Shown: in pieces, positions 39,472-54,100 of the stretch
How positions within the stretch are numbered: the first letter of the stretch is position 1
Layout of the letters: the number at the start of each line of letters is the position of its first letter
Source: Burhinus oedicnemus
Taxonomy: Eukaryota > Chordata > Aves > Charadriiformes > Burhinidae
NCBI GenBank assembly: GCA_008921705.1
Contig: VFFE01007186.1
Span: forward strand, 1,427,122-1,491,121
Length of the DNA: 64,000 nucleotides
Direction: 5' to 3'
Position numbers and translations under genes: made by a program
Notes under the pieces: generated by a model
What the model saw: the letters and a program-made list of their open reading frames with translations, nothing else
Databases searched by the model: none
Told to the model about the DNA's origin: nothing

Positions 39472-39977
39472 CCAGCAGGTGCTGGGGAAGTCCCAGACTG
39501 GACTCAGTGACGGATGGGAACTGGATAATGGATTGGGATCAAAGGCAGACACAGGGACAGAGTCCTCCTCGGACGCCGGCCACTGAAGAAAGAGGGGCTG
39601 ACCCTTTGATCCCTCAGCTTTTATACTGAGCCTGAGGCAGATGGGATGGAATACCCTGTGGGTCAGTTTTGGGTCACCTCTCCTGTCCGCTCCTCCCTGC
39701 AGGGATGACCCCTCTACGCTTTTCCGCTTCCAACTGTCCAGTGGGGCAAATAACAAAGTTGGCTGCCTTTGGGTATTCTAGCAATAAGTATAAGCAAGAG
39801 CCTCTCTGCACACCATCCCTTGGCATCAACTGTAAACAGGGGTCTTACCCCTCTGAGAGCAAACAGTTTTCTGCATAACATGCTGTTAATTTCAGCAGTT
39901 AGAAGAGGCCTAGCTAAAAAGTAAAAAGTAAAGTTACTGAACAGAAAACTGGTTCTGTTGTACCTCAGACCAGGACA

Positions 39978-42900
39978 ATAATCAGGTTGGTTTAAATAAT
40001 ATGTTGTGGAATGTAAATTTAATTTTATGGTCTAAGCATAAACAATGTTTTATGCAATCACAATGAAAGAATGCCGTGCTGAGACAGCTATATGGGTGTA
40101 TTTTGGCATATAATTTGAACAATGTAACTGTCTCATGTCTATTCCCTTAGCACATGGTAAATATGAAGTTATACAGTCTGTATTTTAAGAGAAGTCAAGG
40201 ACAATTTGAATTTGATATGGACTAAGAGTATGCACACAGCTACTGAACTCCTCAGAAACATAGATGATTTATTTTTTAATGCAGAGACGAACTGTAGATT
40301 ATAAAAATGGTCTTTAATAATGGTATCTTCACTACAGCTGTTCCTTATCTATTCCAATAACTCCTTCATCCAGCTCTAGATATACATAAAAGTAATGGCT
40401 TCATCAGGATCTTTAAATTAATTAATTTATTTTACTTGGTGATGACCACTAAGATGAGAATATTTAACAGTTACAAGTTAGAAAAACTTGAGTACAGAGT
40501 ACAGAAACAGAGTACAAAATCTGCCAACTATACATGACTGAAACCTGCTAATTTTTCAGTGGTTGACCACTGAAAATGGAAAATATGGCTAAATAAAATT
40601 TTTCAGCATATTCATGAAATGTCTCCATGAATTCTACTCTTGAGTATGTTATTGGTTTCTGCATGACATTCTTGTACTTGGTTTATGTTTCATGTCTGCA
40701 TTCTTAAACAGTATTTATATCCAGCTGACATTACATTACAGTTCAGAAATGGCACCTGACAGGCACTCTTTTATTTTAAGAGTCATTTGAATATTAAATT
40801 CATAGTGATGAGTCAGAAAAAAATCCAGCTGAGTTGTGATTGCTCTCCCCCACAGAGGAAGAGCTCTCTGCCTTCTGAGAGATCTGTTTCTGGCCTTGGC
40901 TTGGCTGTGGACAATGCAGAGGTGGATTCCAGCTGTTGGGTGAAGCTCAGCTGGTCTCCTACACCAGTTGTCAAGTTCAGCCACAGACTCCAAAATCTAT
41001 AATCTGTCATATGAAAAAATTCTTGGTCCTACCTTAGCAGTTAGTTTTATGGGTATATTGAGTCCTCAGTGCATGAAACACTTGAGCCCCAAAGATTCTT
41101 CTGAAAAAAACCATCGAAAATTTCTATTTTTAACTTTATATATGCCAGAACTCTGTCCTTTTAAAAGCTAAATCATGCAGATGATTTAAAAATACAAGTG
41201 CATTTTTGATCACATGCCCATATGTTGGGGCAGATTGTGTTCCCGTTGTTATATATGTTACCTTCTAAAGACAAAACTGTTATTGTCCAGAGGAAAGTGT
41301 TACTAAATAGGCAAGATATAATGCTAGAAGAAATGAGTATGTGGGCCTGAATGAAAACAGAAACAATGATGACATCTGTACATCTTATACAAAGTCATAA
41401 TAACAACATTTGATGACTTCTGATTTTTTAAATTTCCTTAATATTTTTCCTTGTGAAATTCTTGTCAATTATTTCACGGCATGTCTATACTCCTGGGCAT
41501 TAAAACAGCTCTGTATGGAAGTACAGTCAAATATAAAGGTGAAATAATGTCTGCAGAATCTAATGTAGGAGAAACAGGCTCTACTTTATTGTCACCTTCT
41601 AATAGTAGTCTACACGCAACTGTATCGACATTTGGGTATCTATCTGAACTGTTACAAAAATAAATCTTAACTATGCTGAATTGTTATTATGTAAACATAA
41701 AGTAAATTGTAGACCTGCCCCATAGCATGTATTTCCATGTCAAGATTACAAGTTTCTTTTCTGTGGAGCCACTGTAATTATTCTGCATGGAACAAAGACT
41801 TTTTTTTCTGTTCCTAATGTAAACTTTCTATTTCAGATTTTATTTGCATAACAATGAATCCTCATCCTTTCCACTCACCACAAATCACTTTTTTGTTTAT
41901 GACTTTCTCTTCAGTTGGAAGAGGTATCGATTCATTATTTGTGAAATAGTAAAGGCTCATCTAAAAAAAAAAAAAAAACCAAACTATGTTGTGTCTTTAA
42001 TTTTAAAACTGCTTGAGGGCCCTATGGGGTATATTAAATCTGTCTCATTGCCATATATCTTAGTGTACATTTTGCTTGAAACCAGGTGTTTTGTATATTG
42101 AACTTTTTAACACTGCAGGGAGGTAAGTATTCACAGCTGGAGTTTTATGCTTCACACATTTTCATGTTTCAGAACAAGGAGCAACCCCTAGGAAAAACTC
42201 CTCCAGCATGAAAAGAGGCAGAACAAAGCGCTTCTGTATCTGGTGGCAGGACATGGATATGATGAAGTCACAGATTTAGGACTTGCATATAAAATAGATG
42301 CTGGTGTAACAGACAAAAAGTTGCAAGCCATCAAAGTGTGTAGATCTGCAGATCAGTTGCAATCTATGAGGTTGTCACTGTGGGAAAGGAGCGTAAAACA
42401 AATTCAAAGAAGGATGGACAAATGTTTGAAGGCTGTCATGTTTACTGTGAGTCACCAGTTTAACTTTTAAACCTTGGTATAGTGTATGTTATTACTCCAT
42501 ATAACATTAACATGTACAGAAAAATTCCAAAAGAAACTATCTTTTTATGATGAGAATAACATTTTGAAAATATTTTTGACACATAAAATATTATGAAATG
42601 AGTAAATTAATTTTCTCAAGTAGCAGTTTGAGAAAGTAACACTTTTTTTCTCTCATGCAGACAAATAACCAAATTAATTGTATCAGTTCTCCAAGTAATT
42701 TAGGTTTATTAAAAAAGAAAGAAAATCTCAAACTTACAGGTTTTTCTGTTATTTCTGTGAAATCAGTTTAGCAAAACAAAAATGGACTCCCAGAATAAAA
42801 TAAGTTCTATTCACAATCAACATGCAAGTTTGAAGCTGTTTATTTGATAACTAGATTTCAGGTTTTAGTGGGATGGGGAATAAGTTCAAAAGATTCAGAA

Positions 42901-45900
42901 ACTAGCTTGTCAATATGAGAAACAAGCAGGTTTTTTGGGGTTAGACAGAGCATGTGTCTTCTATCCCATAAATTAAGACATTTCCACACCTGTATTTTTG
43001 TCACTTAACAAGTTTATAATCCTTTACTCCATCAACAAAGACCATGATTAATTTTCTGCAAAGATTAACAAGGTAAATATTTTTGTCTGTGTCATTTGTA
43101 GTAACAAAAACTTCTGGCAACATAAAAATCAATCTTGAGCCATAGGCAGGCATTGCACTGGTTAATTAAACATTTATCATCCCTGGAATGATAAGATGAC
43201 CCACAGAAATGTCGTTGTATGAATATGTGGAACAGCCGAACACCACACACGAAGCTGTATTAACAGTGAACACTACCCGATCTGATAGAAAATGAAATTA
43301 ATAGACTCCATAGAAATTCAAAAGACACAAAATAGTAAGTGCATATTGATTATTGAAGTTATTAAAAGAATGGTGTGCTTGATCATTTGGCGTGTCGCTG
43401 TGGCCAGGAATGTTCACCGTTTAGTGCAAAACCACATTTCAGAGCACTTGTTTTGATGATTCTGTGCTTTCACCTTTCCTTCAGGCCTAAACCAAAGACT
43501 ACAGCAGTCCATAAGAGTTACACCAGGTCTGCCTCTCAAGACAAACTAGTAATTTTGTCTGTTCCAGTTCTACTGTGGAAACCCCCCTGGTGACGGTGAT
43601 GCATGGCTTTTCTGCTCTCCTTGGATGTTGCAGGCACAGTGGGAAGTGTATGCATGGCAGGAAGAGAGCAAGCACAATTGTAAACACAATGATAAATAGT
43701 TATGTGTGGTCAATATTATTACTATTTCTGCCATAAGTGATTTATTACACATAATATTTTATACAAATAGCACTTTTAAAAATAGAAGGGGGGAGTGGAC
43801 AGTAAACAAAATTATGTTCTTATGTAACAATAGGAAGGCAAACAAGGTATAAAATTAATCTTGGTTCATTGGTGTTATACTGCAGATAAATTTCAGTCCA
43901 GATGGAAAAGAGCTCCACTGCTTTTAAAGTATCTTGCTGTATGCTTAGAGTTAATAAAAAACAGTAAAGTGATGAATTAGATGACATCTTTGAATAACAC
44001 TTTAAAAATAATAAAGATAAAAGAAAGAACTTCCTTGGTGTTTTCATTGTTTGAATTTTTTTATAATGCATGTTTTATATAAGCTTTTCTTCCATTTTTC
44101 CTATGAAAGAATCTTATACTAGGGATACAAAAGATGTAAAATGTTAATAAAATTCACTCAACTTCTAGATTTTCTATTCTACTTAGAGTAAGTGCCTCTG
44201 TCTTACAGGGGGTCCTAAGGCCTTGGCCGCAAACATGAGGTTGTGGGCATTGTTGTAACTCAGGGGCACAAATCTCACCACTGTTTCTTTGCCTCCCTGT
44301 GGTTTAGAAAAAAAGCTGTTTTACTATCCAGCCTCAGTGGTGCTCCTTGAACAAAGCCTATGTCCTTAGATTTTTTAAGGGAGTACATGTGTGTATATGT
44401 GCATGTGTTTGCCTGTGTCTGCGTGTTTACATTGGGGAGTGTCAGGAGGAATGAATTTCAGCTGGAATTAAGTTATTTGTGTTACAATCATCTAGTGTTA
44501 TAATTGTCCATAATTCTTTCCCCCCGCACAGACTTCTATATATTTACCTGAATATATGTTTGTCTGAACCAAGAGAGCATGAGCAAACCCTGGTTAATTT
44601 ATGGAAAGGACTGAAGCACTGTGTGACTTCAGGTATATGGATTTAAATCCAGAATAATTGCATTGCCTTCAGAAGACTTATTCTTGACTGACATTATTGT
44701 AAGTGAGGGCAGCATCTAGTCTGAAAACTTTTGACAGCAATTTATTATTCCAAAGTGACATTATAGTGATTGTCCTTTTAAAATACCAGTAGTCTGATTC
44801 ACCACCCTTTTAAAACTATTCTTAGGATCTAAATTCCCAATGCGGATTTCAGTAAGTTGTGAGTAAGTATTAATAATGAGCTCAAATATACCTGAAATTG
44901 CAGTGGATTATATTTGAGTGATCCGTGTAAACTAGCCTCTTGGAGCAAAAAATACACTCTGTTGAATACTTAACAAAATTCATAGCAGTAAATAAAACTG
45001 CTTCTTTTTGACACAGGTTCAGCTCATTAAATCTCCAGTGGTCACGTTTCTGTGGCAGAAGTGATATTCTATGTAACAATTACCAATTACTTTGGTAAAT
45101 ATAGTAGGTCTGTACAAAAGGACAGCCTCATCTACATAAAACAACAAAACGTTTCCCCAGCACCTGACCCAGAGTGCTCTGCATGTGGTTTTCCGAACAA
45201 ACAAATGACTGAACTGTGTGAGGAGCACCATTTATTACACATTGCACATTCTCCGTTAAAATCTTCAAACATAAGAGCTGCTGTCAATCACCTTCCACTG
45301 AGTAAGATCCTACCCAGATAAAATGTCTAGAGTGTTAAAATCTTTTTCAACTATTTTCGCACATGTAAAGATGACTCCAGATCTGTCTGTATGAATTTTG
45401 GATGGTTGCCATACTTATGTAGCTACTTTAACTGCCAACATTTAATTTTCTTTTAGCTTTATACAGCAAGAGAAAGAATAAGGGTGGGGGTCTGTGGAGA
45501 ATGAGAGATCTGAATATTTTTAAAAGATAAATATATTTAAAAATTCAAAGATGGTGCTAATTATAAAGAATTATAATTATAATCCATTTGGGGAGCAGCA
45601 TGCTTGTTCCTCTAACCATTTTTGTCACCTCAATTGGTGATAATTTAAATTTTAGCTGCAGTTTCTTTGTTTAACTGGATTTTTTATGCTTACTTCAGTT
45701 TCTGGGAAATAAGTGACATGCACAGTTTAGAGAGACAGCCTGACCCCTTTGTATCATTGTGTTCCTGGAATTTAGGATTTCCATTTCTGAATAAGGCATA
45801 TTTCACCCCTGGTGAAATCACTATAGTTGAATGGCATTGCCTGATAAAGGCCAGGAAGACAGAATTTTAATAAGCACTGAACTGCAGCTCTAAAATAACT

Positions 45901-48900
45901 TAGTGTGAAGTTTTACATATGTTTACAATGTTCATTACCCTATAAACAAATTTCAAAACAAGACAGGCTGTTCACAATATATGTAATCAGCTTGGTGTCT
46001 TGTAGCTGGAGTACTCCAAGGAATGAAACAATGAAAGCACCCAACAGAAGGGCTCTTCAACTTAATCTGTTAACTACAGTTTGTACCAGACCTTGGTAGG
46101 AATGGGAGGCCCCTGGCTAATCTTTTGACTTGGCTAAGTGGTTCTAGGCACAGAGTTCACAATAAAATAATTAAAGCTCAAGGGGCCCTTCAAAACAACA
46201 TATATTCAGTATTGAATCTCCTTATTAAAGACTGGATTTCAACACTACATTTTAATGTTACCCTGTTTCCATACAATTATTTCTTCTTCTCATAAATTGG
46301 TCGGTGAGGCAATGAAGATGATTATTTCACTGTTTGTAATAATGACATTTATTAGGTATGTACTGATCCTATATTTGTAAATATTGTAGTGAAATTTTAC
46401 TGTGAAAAAAACTTCAGATCAAATGTATTTTTGGCATTCCATATATACAAAGAGGTCTTAATAGATCAAAATTTCTGCACTTTTTCCTCATAATCCTGAT
46501 GTTGACTGTATTTTTTAATGTTTTTTATCTCATAATGATTGGAAATCTAAAATCCCAATTTTAAATTTGCTATATTCCACTGAGTTTTATCATAGATACT
46601 CTGTTTGTTGCAAAATATTAAAAAAGAATACTAAAAATGTAATTTACTTCAAATGAGCTCTGTAGCCTGTGGCAGACTTATTAACAAAGACAAATTGATA
46701 AACCCCAGAGGAACACTACATATAAAACCTTTCACTATGGTTGAGTACTGTTATGTGTATGTAACAGTCAACACAGATATTACTGCTACAGTATTTGATA
46801 AAACTATTGAATCCATAATTTGGATTACTTTAGCTTTATGCTGGAGAGCATAGAACCTTTGCCTTAATTTCTGAGGGCAAAATTTGAAGTTATGTTTTCA
46901 GATATGGTAATATGACAGCATATGCTAATGCAACAAATAAGGTATTTGGTTACAATCTGTACTCAGATGGCTGAAATGACTATGTGTGCCTTTCCAGCCT
47001 GGAAAAAAAAAGATGGAAAAAAAAAATAATAAAGAAGAAAGTGTTTTTTTAAAGTAATGTTGAAAATACTTTTCATATAGCCCTCCTTTCTTACAATTAG
47101 AAAATTATAGACCGAAACCTCTGCTTGGGAAAATCAGCTTACATGTACTGGTGTCAATGGGATTCTATTGATTTCTGCTGGCTGGTGATCTGTGCCAGGG
47201 TCTGTTATAACCATAGTTACAATATGCTTCACTGTAATCATAACAGACAGTATTTGTTCAATTAAGCCAACATCTGGTGCAATGCAATGACTAGGAGTGG
47301 TAATTAAGTCTTCTCTTTTTTTTTAAAAAAAATAAATCTGTGTTAGACTGCTTTGTGTCTTAAAAATACAATAACAGGGATGATTATGCTATAAATGTAA
47401 CATACTTGCTTTTCACAGATTCTGGCTGAAAATGTAACTATTCTCCATATTTGCTTGCTTTGCCTTGCAAAATACATTATAATGTACCATTGCCTTCAGC
47501 TGCCTTGGATAGGGAACCTTGATGTTTCTCTTGTGGGACTTCAGGGAAGTAAGGTCTACACCACCATTAAGGCCATTCTACTCAAAGGGTTTAGGGTGAG
47601 TCAGCCCTGTCCAGAAAGTAACTGGAACACTCCTGAGAGGGGACATTGACCCAATGATAGGATCTATCTCCCTCTCCTCATGTAGCTGAGCTGCCAAGCA
47701 ATAGTCTTTCCTAAGAGGAATGCCATTCCAGTTACTAAATACTGATTCCTTGAAAATAGGGGAGAGGAGGAGTGTGTAGTTTTTCTCTGCTCCTGTGAAA
47801 GTGCATCAAGACCAGGAACATAAATAAATAAATAAAGCACCAACAAAAATACCCAAATCACAGTGTTTCTGAAATAAGGATATTATTTGGATTTGTGGAT
47901 ATTATTTGTTTGCATATATATTCTTCGGTTTTCTGTTAGCTAGAAATAGCTATAAGAAACTCATTCTGGCATGAAACTCTTGGATTGTATAGACCATAGA
48001 TTTAAGAAACATGAAGGGAACAGTAATGAGAAGCAATTTATTACTGGAAAGATTAACATTAACTTTAAAAAGCATTCCATGTGGAATACAGATTAATATG
48101 TAGAATATGTTGTACACACTTTATTATCAGACTTTCTAGAAAGTAAAAAAGAAATGTATTTTTTAATGTTTGAACTGAATGAAAATAAGGGATTAAAATG
48201 CATGATTTAGAGGCTGTCAATTTCTTTCACTTACTCTGTTGTTATACATGAAGCACAGTCAACTTAAGAAATGTGATCCTCGAAATAAAGGAATGGGAGT
48301 AGGGAGTAATAATTAATTTTCTTTTCAAACACTCAGCTACCAAAGTCTGTCAATATCACAAGTGATTATTCCAAGTGTATGTGGTCCACGGTCATGTTTC
48401 AGCGACTTGTTTCCATGTAAAACATAGCTAAGGAAAGCCAAGGTTTGTCTTTCTGTGACCCAACAATCTTTATATATATGGAACAGAGGTGTCCACTTAT
48501 TTTTCAGCAGGCTGTACTGTACATCATCAGCTGTTGCAGTAAAAGTGAGAAAGCTTTCCATTTATTGCTTAATTACAAGTTATGGTTTATGAATTTCTGT
48601 TTAGGTGCAGAGGTTTTAGAAGCTGAGAAATGATCATTCTCACAGAGGCACTGACACTGTTAATTGTGATGTGCATGAAATCATCTTTATTGGTGTGACC
48701 ACTTTATCAAAAAAGCAGTCCAGAGCATCATTGTCTCATTAGGATGTTTTCTTGTCATTGAAGGACCTCAGCATGAAATAAACCTACAGTGCTTAGACAG
48801 TCCCATATGCATGTCAAAATTACAGTCTCTCAGATTTTCACCGAAGTAAGTGGAGGACTGGCCTTATCAATAGCATTGACGTAGGCTGTAAAATGGATGG

Positions 48901-50453
48901 AAATAAAGATAGCGGAATTTGAACAATTCAGGAGAAAAGTACACAAGGTGGACAATTCCAGGAGGAGTCGGACAAAAAATATGCAGTGTGGGATTGTATT
49001 ATCTCTTGTTCAGGCCTCCTACACTTGCAGCTGTTGAACCAAAGAGATGATGTCAGTAAGACTTTAATTACCTTTCAAATACCCTGTATCTTTTTTTACA
49101 GAATGGAAATCATTTCCCACTTAATTAAGATATAGTTTACATTACCTTAATGAATAAATAACTTAACCGTAAACTATAACTTCACATGTTCTTCCTTTCA
49201 GAATAGAGCAGGGAGAAGAAACAGTACTAAATAAGACATACTGTGGTCTAAAACTTAGAGCATTTAGTCGTACTTAAAGGCCTTTAAAAGGACATTTTGT
49301 ATTATTAATCTCGAATCACTACATAAAATTTAAAGACAATTTTGACTAGCCCTTCTGAGCATGTTAATGCCAAGAGAAAGAGAACTATTAATTCCAAATA
49401 CAGTTTTTTTCTAGATTAGACTATTTTCTTGTCTCCCTTAGCATTCCTTCCATTTCATTTTGCCATCCTATCTTTCTCAATGTTTTTCCTCTAATTTTTT
49501 TTCCTCTCTTCCAGAGATATTCCATGGTATTCCCTTCATATTTCCCTTTCAACTTCACAGGAACTTGTGGTTCACTTGCTGAAATTTTAGCAGTCACATG
49601 TCCCTCTGAATGTCTTTTGTCATGTGTCTCATGTCTTTTGAGCCACATGTCTTTTGAGCCTTGAGGGATTATTGTTTTCTTCTCATATTCCTCCTAATCA
49701 ACATCTGACTATCCTTTCTGGCTCTTCTTTCCAACTTCAGTGATGATGTCATTTCTACAACTAGAGGGAAATTAGCAGAAGAAATATAATGTTATATTTC
49801 TGGCTTTCAGTGCAAAAAAACTTCAGCAAACAAGTTGTCTGTACATCACCCAGTGCTGGTTGTAGCATTGTTCAAGAAATCAGCGTACAACTAATGTATT
49901 GGGTTTTAAGTGACCTTTTTGCTTAAAGAAGACAATTTTTATTTACAAATAAGATCTATGCTAGCCAATCTTTCAGTATTGTTTTTCCTGTAACAAGAGC
50001 TATGTACAACTTTTAAAATCTGCACAGCATACACCACCACAGAACAACTGCTCAAGTCTACCCTACAACAGGGTAGAATACGAAATTTGTATCCCCAGAC
50101 CATGTAAGGCTATGCAAAAAGTGTTAAGGTGATTCACCAGGGAAGAGATATAGACTATCCCCATCTAGAAGAGAAATCTCTGTCTCTCATGCAGTTTTGT
50201 TTCCTGAAAGATGTCAATTTATAAACAGTAAATTATGCAGAAAAAAATTAACTAGTATGTTTTAAAGGTTTTATGCTGTTGCACTACTATAAAGCAAGGC
50301 ATCCTTCAGCAAAGTTTGTCGTGTTTCGTACCTCAGGGAAAAATAAAGAGAAAGGTAATGAATCCAATACAATATAAAGAACTTGGATATTCATTGTGTA
50401 TTTATGTAATATTTGATAACTCTGTGAAAGAATTCATAAGAGAGCTGACTATA
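39978..50453. other. AT-rich noncoding DNA, no gene seen
   Basis: Over 10 kb no gene, RNA or clear interspersed repeat is recognised. There is an A16 run at 41963-41978, a GT-rich patch near 44385-44430 and (TAAA)4 at 47821-47836. Open frames are at most about 90 codons. The protein-like frame at 42243-42470 opens at GTG and has no ATG near its start. Confidence 0.6.
41963..41978 (+). repeat. A16 homopolymer
   Basis: Sixteen A bases follow CATCT and precede CCAAAC. No retrocopied sequence is recognised upstream. Confidence 0.9.
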
Positions 50454-51194
50454 TGTTATGGCCTAAATGTTTACCTAGCCTACAGGTGCGTAGAGATTGT
50501 GACCATGAGTTCACAGGATGTCATAATATACACAGAGGCTTTATCCTCTAAATTTTGCTACTTTATTACAGATTACCACCAATGTCACAAAAATCACCAG
50601 TAGCAAGTATACCTATGATTAATAAAATGAATACAAATGACTGTATATCAAGCCATTACAAATTACTGTCAGCGATCAGTAATATAGTATCAATCAATAG
50701 TAACACCAATTAGTATTGTAGTACAACTAGTAACAGCAACAACCAAATAGTTGTTATTACAGATTAATACAATTTATCATTACTGAAGCAAACATATCAA
50801 AAATATAACAGCAGATATACTTAATACAGGTACTTACATGACTATATATAATATAAAAATGAAGTGAATTAGATTTCAGAAGGAGCCAAGCCATCCCAAA
50901 AGGGAGGGACAAACCAATCCTGGAGCAGGGGGCACAATCATCCCCAAAAGAAGTCAGAACGAATAAGAGTCTCACTTCAAAAATGATCCACGTCACAGAG
51001 CCTGGAGTCAGCCAGGCATCCCAGCCAAGAAGTTCTCAGAGACACAAGCTAGATTTTGGAAAAAAATATCTTTATATATATATAAATATATATAATATAA
51101 AAAGTCCTTTCTATGACAGAGACATAAGAGGGCGTAGGAAATCCTACTTTGAGCAGCCAATAGATGCTGTTAATTTCTATTTTCACTTGTAACA
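50454..51194 (-). mobile_element. LTR of an endogenous retrovirus family, copy A (minus strand)
   Basis: On the minus strand the element opens TGTTACAAGTGAAAATAGAA at 51194 and ends CATTTAGGCCATAACA at 50454, so the ends form the short inverted repeat TGTTA...TAACA typical of LTRs. It is homologous along its whole length to the plus-strand copy at 59158-59968. Shared landmarks include GTGGATCAT (near 50985), GGTTTGTCC (near 50912), AAGTATATCTGCTG (near 50818), TTATTAATCATA (near 50622) and GAGGATAAAG (near 50545), the last at a position fitting a degraded polyadenylation signal. A TA-rich tract at 51066-51103 lies where the promoter would be. No retroviral gene adjoins, so it is probably a solo LTR. 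I found no exact target duplication, which suggests age. Confidence 0.85.
51066..51103. repeat. TA-rich tract inside LTR copy A
   Basis: TATATATA and AATATA units run for about 38 bases. The homologous part of copy B has only a short TATAAAA stretch (59235-59241), so the tract has probably expanded in this copy. Confidence 0.8.
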
Positions 51195-54100
51195 AACAGT
51201 AAATAATCATGTTTTCTGTTCTTTCTGAGCATTTTTATCTTTCCAGTCTATTTTCCAGCTTCTCAGATGATAAGTTGCTATTTGGGCTTACTGGTGGTAT
51301 CTCAGGTTGTCTCTTGTTTCTAGGTACCCTGGCTGCACTTCAAAGAGGCCAGCTGCACTTTTCAAGGATGTTTCTGGTTTACAGGTCTAGTTCCCAGGGT
51401 CACAGTTGCAGGCTGGCAGGCCTTTATCTGTCACTATTTTTCAGCAGACAATTTCTTGCATTCAGTAATTTTCCCCTTCTAACCAGACCACCTTTATGGC
51501 TGCTCACATCACCATAGCTGACTTTTATTTCCTGATGGACTACATTTCAGAGGCACCCAAAGCTCCAATAGTCCATTTCATCCTGGAAATATTATTTCAC
51601 TGAATTGCTTCAATGTTAGTTTTGCTGCACCGCAAAAAACCACTTACCTGAAAGTCTCATTTAAACAGAAGAATGTTTACAGGGTTGACTGCAGTTAAAA
51701 CTATGTTGAAACTTTTTTACCTAATTAACTATTTCATCTGGTGCTATCCAGACTTTTGCTGTATCTCTAATCTTTCCCATACTGCATAGTTCAGAAAACA
51801 TTAGTAACATCTCTTCTTTAAATGCACCTTTGCTTTCATTGAAAGAATCACATGAGAAAGAAAGATGAGGATGATGGAATGGCCTGAAGTGCTTTTGTCA
51901 GTCATAGTATCTCACAAGGCATTTGCAGAAAATACAGCATCAGTTAGTGAGCAAGAATAGCTGAGAAACCTAGTTTCAAACCAGGAAAAAAAAAATAAAA
52001 AATCATTAAGCAGTTTTCTTGTTGGGGATGCAGATTTGAGACAAATTGCAGTTATTCCCCATGTGTAATAATTTCAATGAAAATCAGATATTCTGTTAAC
52101 ATCTTTTTGGAGGGGTTTTTACTTCATGCGGCTCTTAAACCCTTCAAGAGCTCAGAAGGGGAGGACATAAAATTTCTTGAATGCTTCAATTTCTACAGAG
52201 AAACGTACATTAAGGAAAGAAAATTGTAAAATTTTCTCACATTTGTCACCTCTCTTTCCCAAGAAAGGATTCTACTTTGTGAAGGCAGTAGGTTACACCT
52301 CTCCAATTCTAAGAAAACCAGTATTTTATCTCTGCAAGCACGAACACCTGGAGAGAGGAGGTGAGGAAAGCTTGAGAAAACTGCCATTCACAGGAGATTG
52401 AGTCCTACGAAAAGTAGAGTGCCCACTTTGGGAATGGCAGATTCTTAGGCAAAAATGCCATTTCATCAAAATATTCACTCTTTCATGCCTTAATTCCTTA
52501 AATTCATCAAAATTAAAGCTATTTGTTCTTTAGATGGGTCAGTCATCTATAAATCCCAATGAACTTGCTGGCTCACTGTCCTTGACAACCAGACTAAATA
52601 ATATATAGTTTTTAATCTGGACTGAATAGATGGCAGGTTATAAACTGTGACTTGGGTTCATCCTTTTTGCTGGTTAGACGTGATCTAAATTTGGTTAGAT
52701 TCTCTGACACCTTTTGACATATCACAACTATCAAAGTCCAAATTCAGTGACCATCTTTCCTTCATTATCTGTGTCCCTACAGAAGTAACTTTTAAATGAA
52801 TGTTGTTCTCTTTCCAGTGCAGACTAATAGTTTTGGTAGCTGGTTCAGGTGGCAAGATAGTAGAGAAAAGTAGGCAAATAATGTATTCCACATAAAGCAG
52901 ATCATAGCATCTCTGAGCGTTAACTGTAACAGAAAATTTAAACTAACGTGGTTTGTAAGGAATATCACAAGGAGATTCTACACAGAAGCAAAACCACAGA
53001 AGCCTTCATGAGTAACCCTTGGTAAGAGTCCTTAATGCAAACGCTGGGTAAAAATGGGTCGTGTGAGACTGATGTTGATACTGATGATCCAGGGAAAGCA
53101 GTACAATTTTTAAGAGAGTTTCCAGTCCTATTGAAATTCAGTTGTCTTTTAGGGATAATGTTTATCCTTTGGATGCGTTCCACAGATAACTATTCTGGTG
53201 TTTCACTTACCCTACAAGAGAAATGGAAGGACAGAAAATACTTTCCAAAGGTTTACTAAAGTATTTTGAACTATATAGAGTGCTTTAGATTTTCATATAG
53301 ACTTCCTTGGCAGAGGAAACTACTGGAGGAAATGAATGATATATTTAGGGCTATATAATATCATTTAGTCTCTAACTGATTATCGGTCACTTATATAACT
53401 TAAATTATCAGTAAGATTATTATGTTTCTGCAAATATTAACACTGGTAATTATACTGTATCTCTTCTCTGTCATCTTACTTCTGAACTACTATGCATTCT
53501 AAGATCAAAATGACATCAGGTCACCAGATAATAGGTCATATAGGCATGTTTCATCATAGTCATAGCTATATTGTCCTACTGTCCTGTTATCTTATGGGAT
53601 GATTATTTTATAAGGTGGGCCAAATATACTCTAGTTCTTTTAGTTGGTAGATAGCCTTTTCTGAACAGAAAGAGTTGTCAAAAAATTGATTGCTTCAAAA
53701 TTTACAGCCCTGTAATCACTTGAATGAAAATGCAAGTTGCTTTGCAAGTGTATTTCCTTTCAATACTGAAACTAAGAACTATTTTCTGATTATTCGCTAG
53801 TATCTCAAAAAAGGTGATTGGCCATCAGGTTTCAATGTGATCAGTTCAAGTTCTTTAAAGCAAGTCAACATTTTTTGAGAGCCATACTGTCAAAGTATAT
53901 GTGTGACGTCAATTTATCTTAATCCTAGTTTTAGAATTAAAGTAGATAAAAACAGAACATTCTTTTTCAAGTGATATTTTCTCAGAGTTACTTAATGGCA
54001 CTTGGGTAATAGTAATAGAAGCTTACAACTCAGATCACGGAGCAAAGAGCTGAAAGGACAACCAAAAACTAGTTTTAGACAGCAGGTTGCTGTATGTATA

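Larger units (their letters stand above)
39079..39977 (-). mobile_element. Endogenous retrovirus LTR, minus strand, with internal duplication
   Basis: On the minus strand the LTR starts TGTCCTGGTCTGAGG at 39977 and probably ends ...CATTCCA at 39079, giving TG...CA ends. A promoter-like TATAAAAGC lies at about 39617-39625. Downstream on the same strand, ATTAAA-type polyadenylation signals occur in the duplicated segments near 39170 and 39383. The segment is more GC-rich in its upstream half, as is common for U3. The expected primer binding site lies immediately outside the 3' end. No gag, pol or env frame is recognised beyond it, so only the LTR and the start of the internal region are visible. 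I see no target duplication, because the far end of the element is not identified. Class (ERVL-like or other) is unassigned. Confidence 0.75.

Noticed and set aside
42243..42470. 75-codon frame with protein-like composition
   Set aside because: It begins with GTG, has no upstream ATG, matches no family I know, and lies alone in noncoding DNA.
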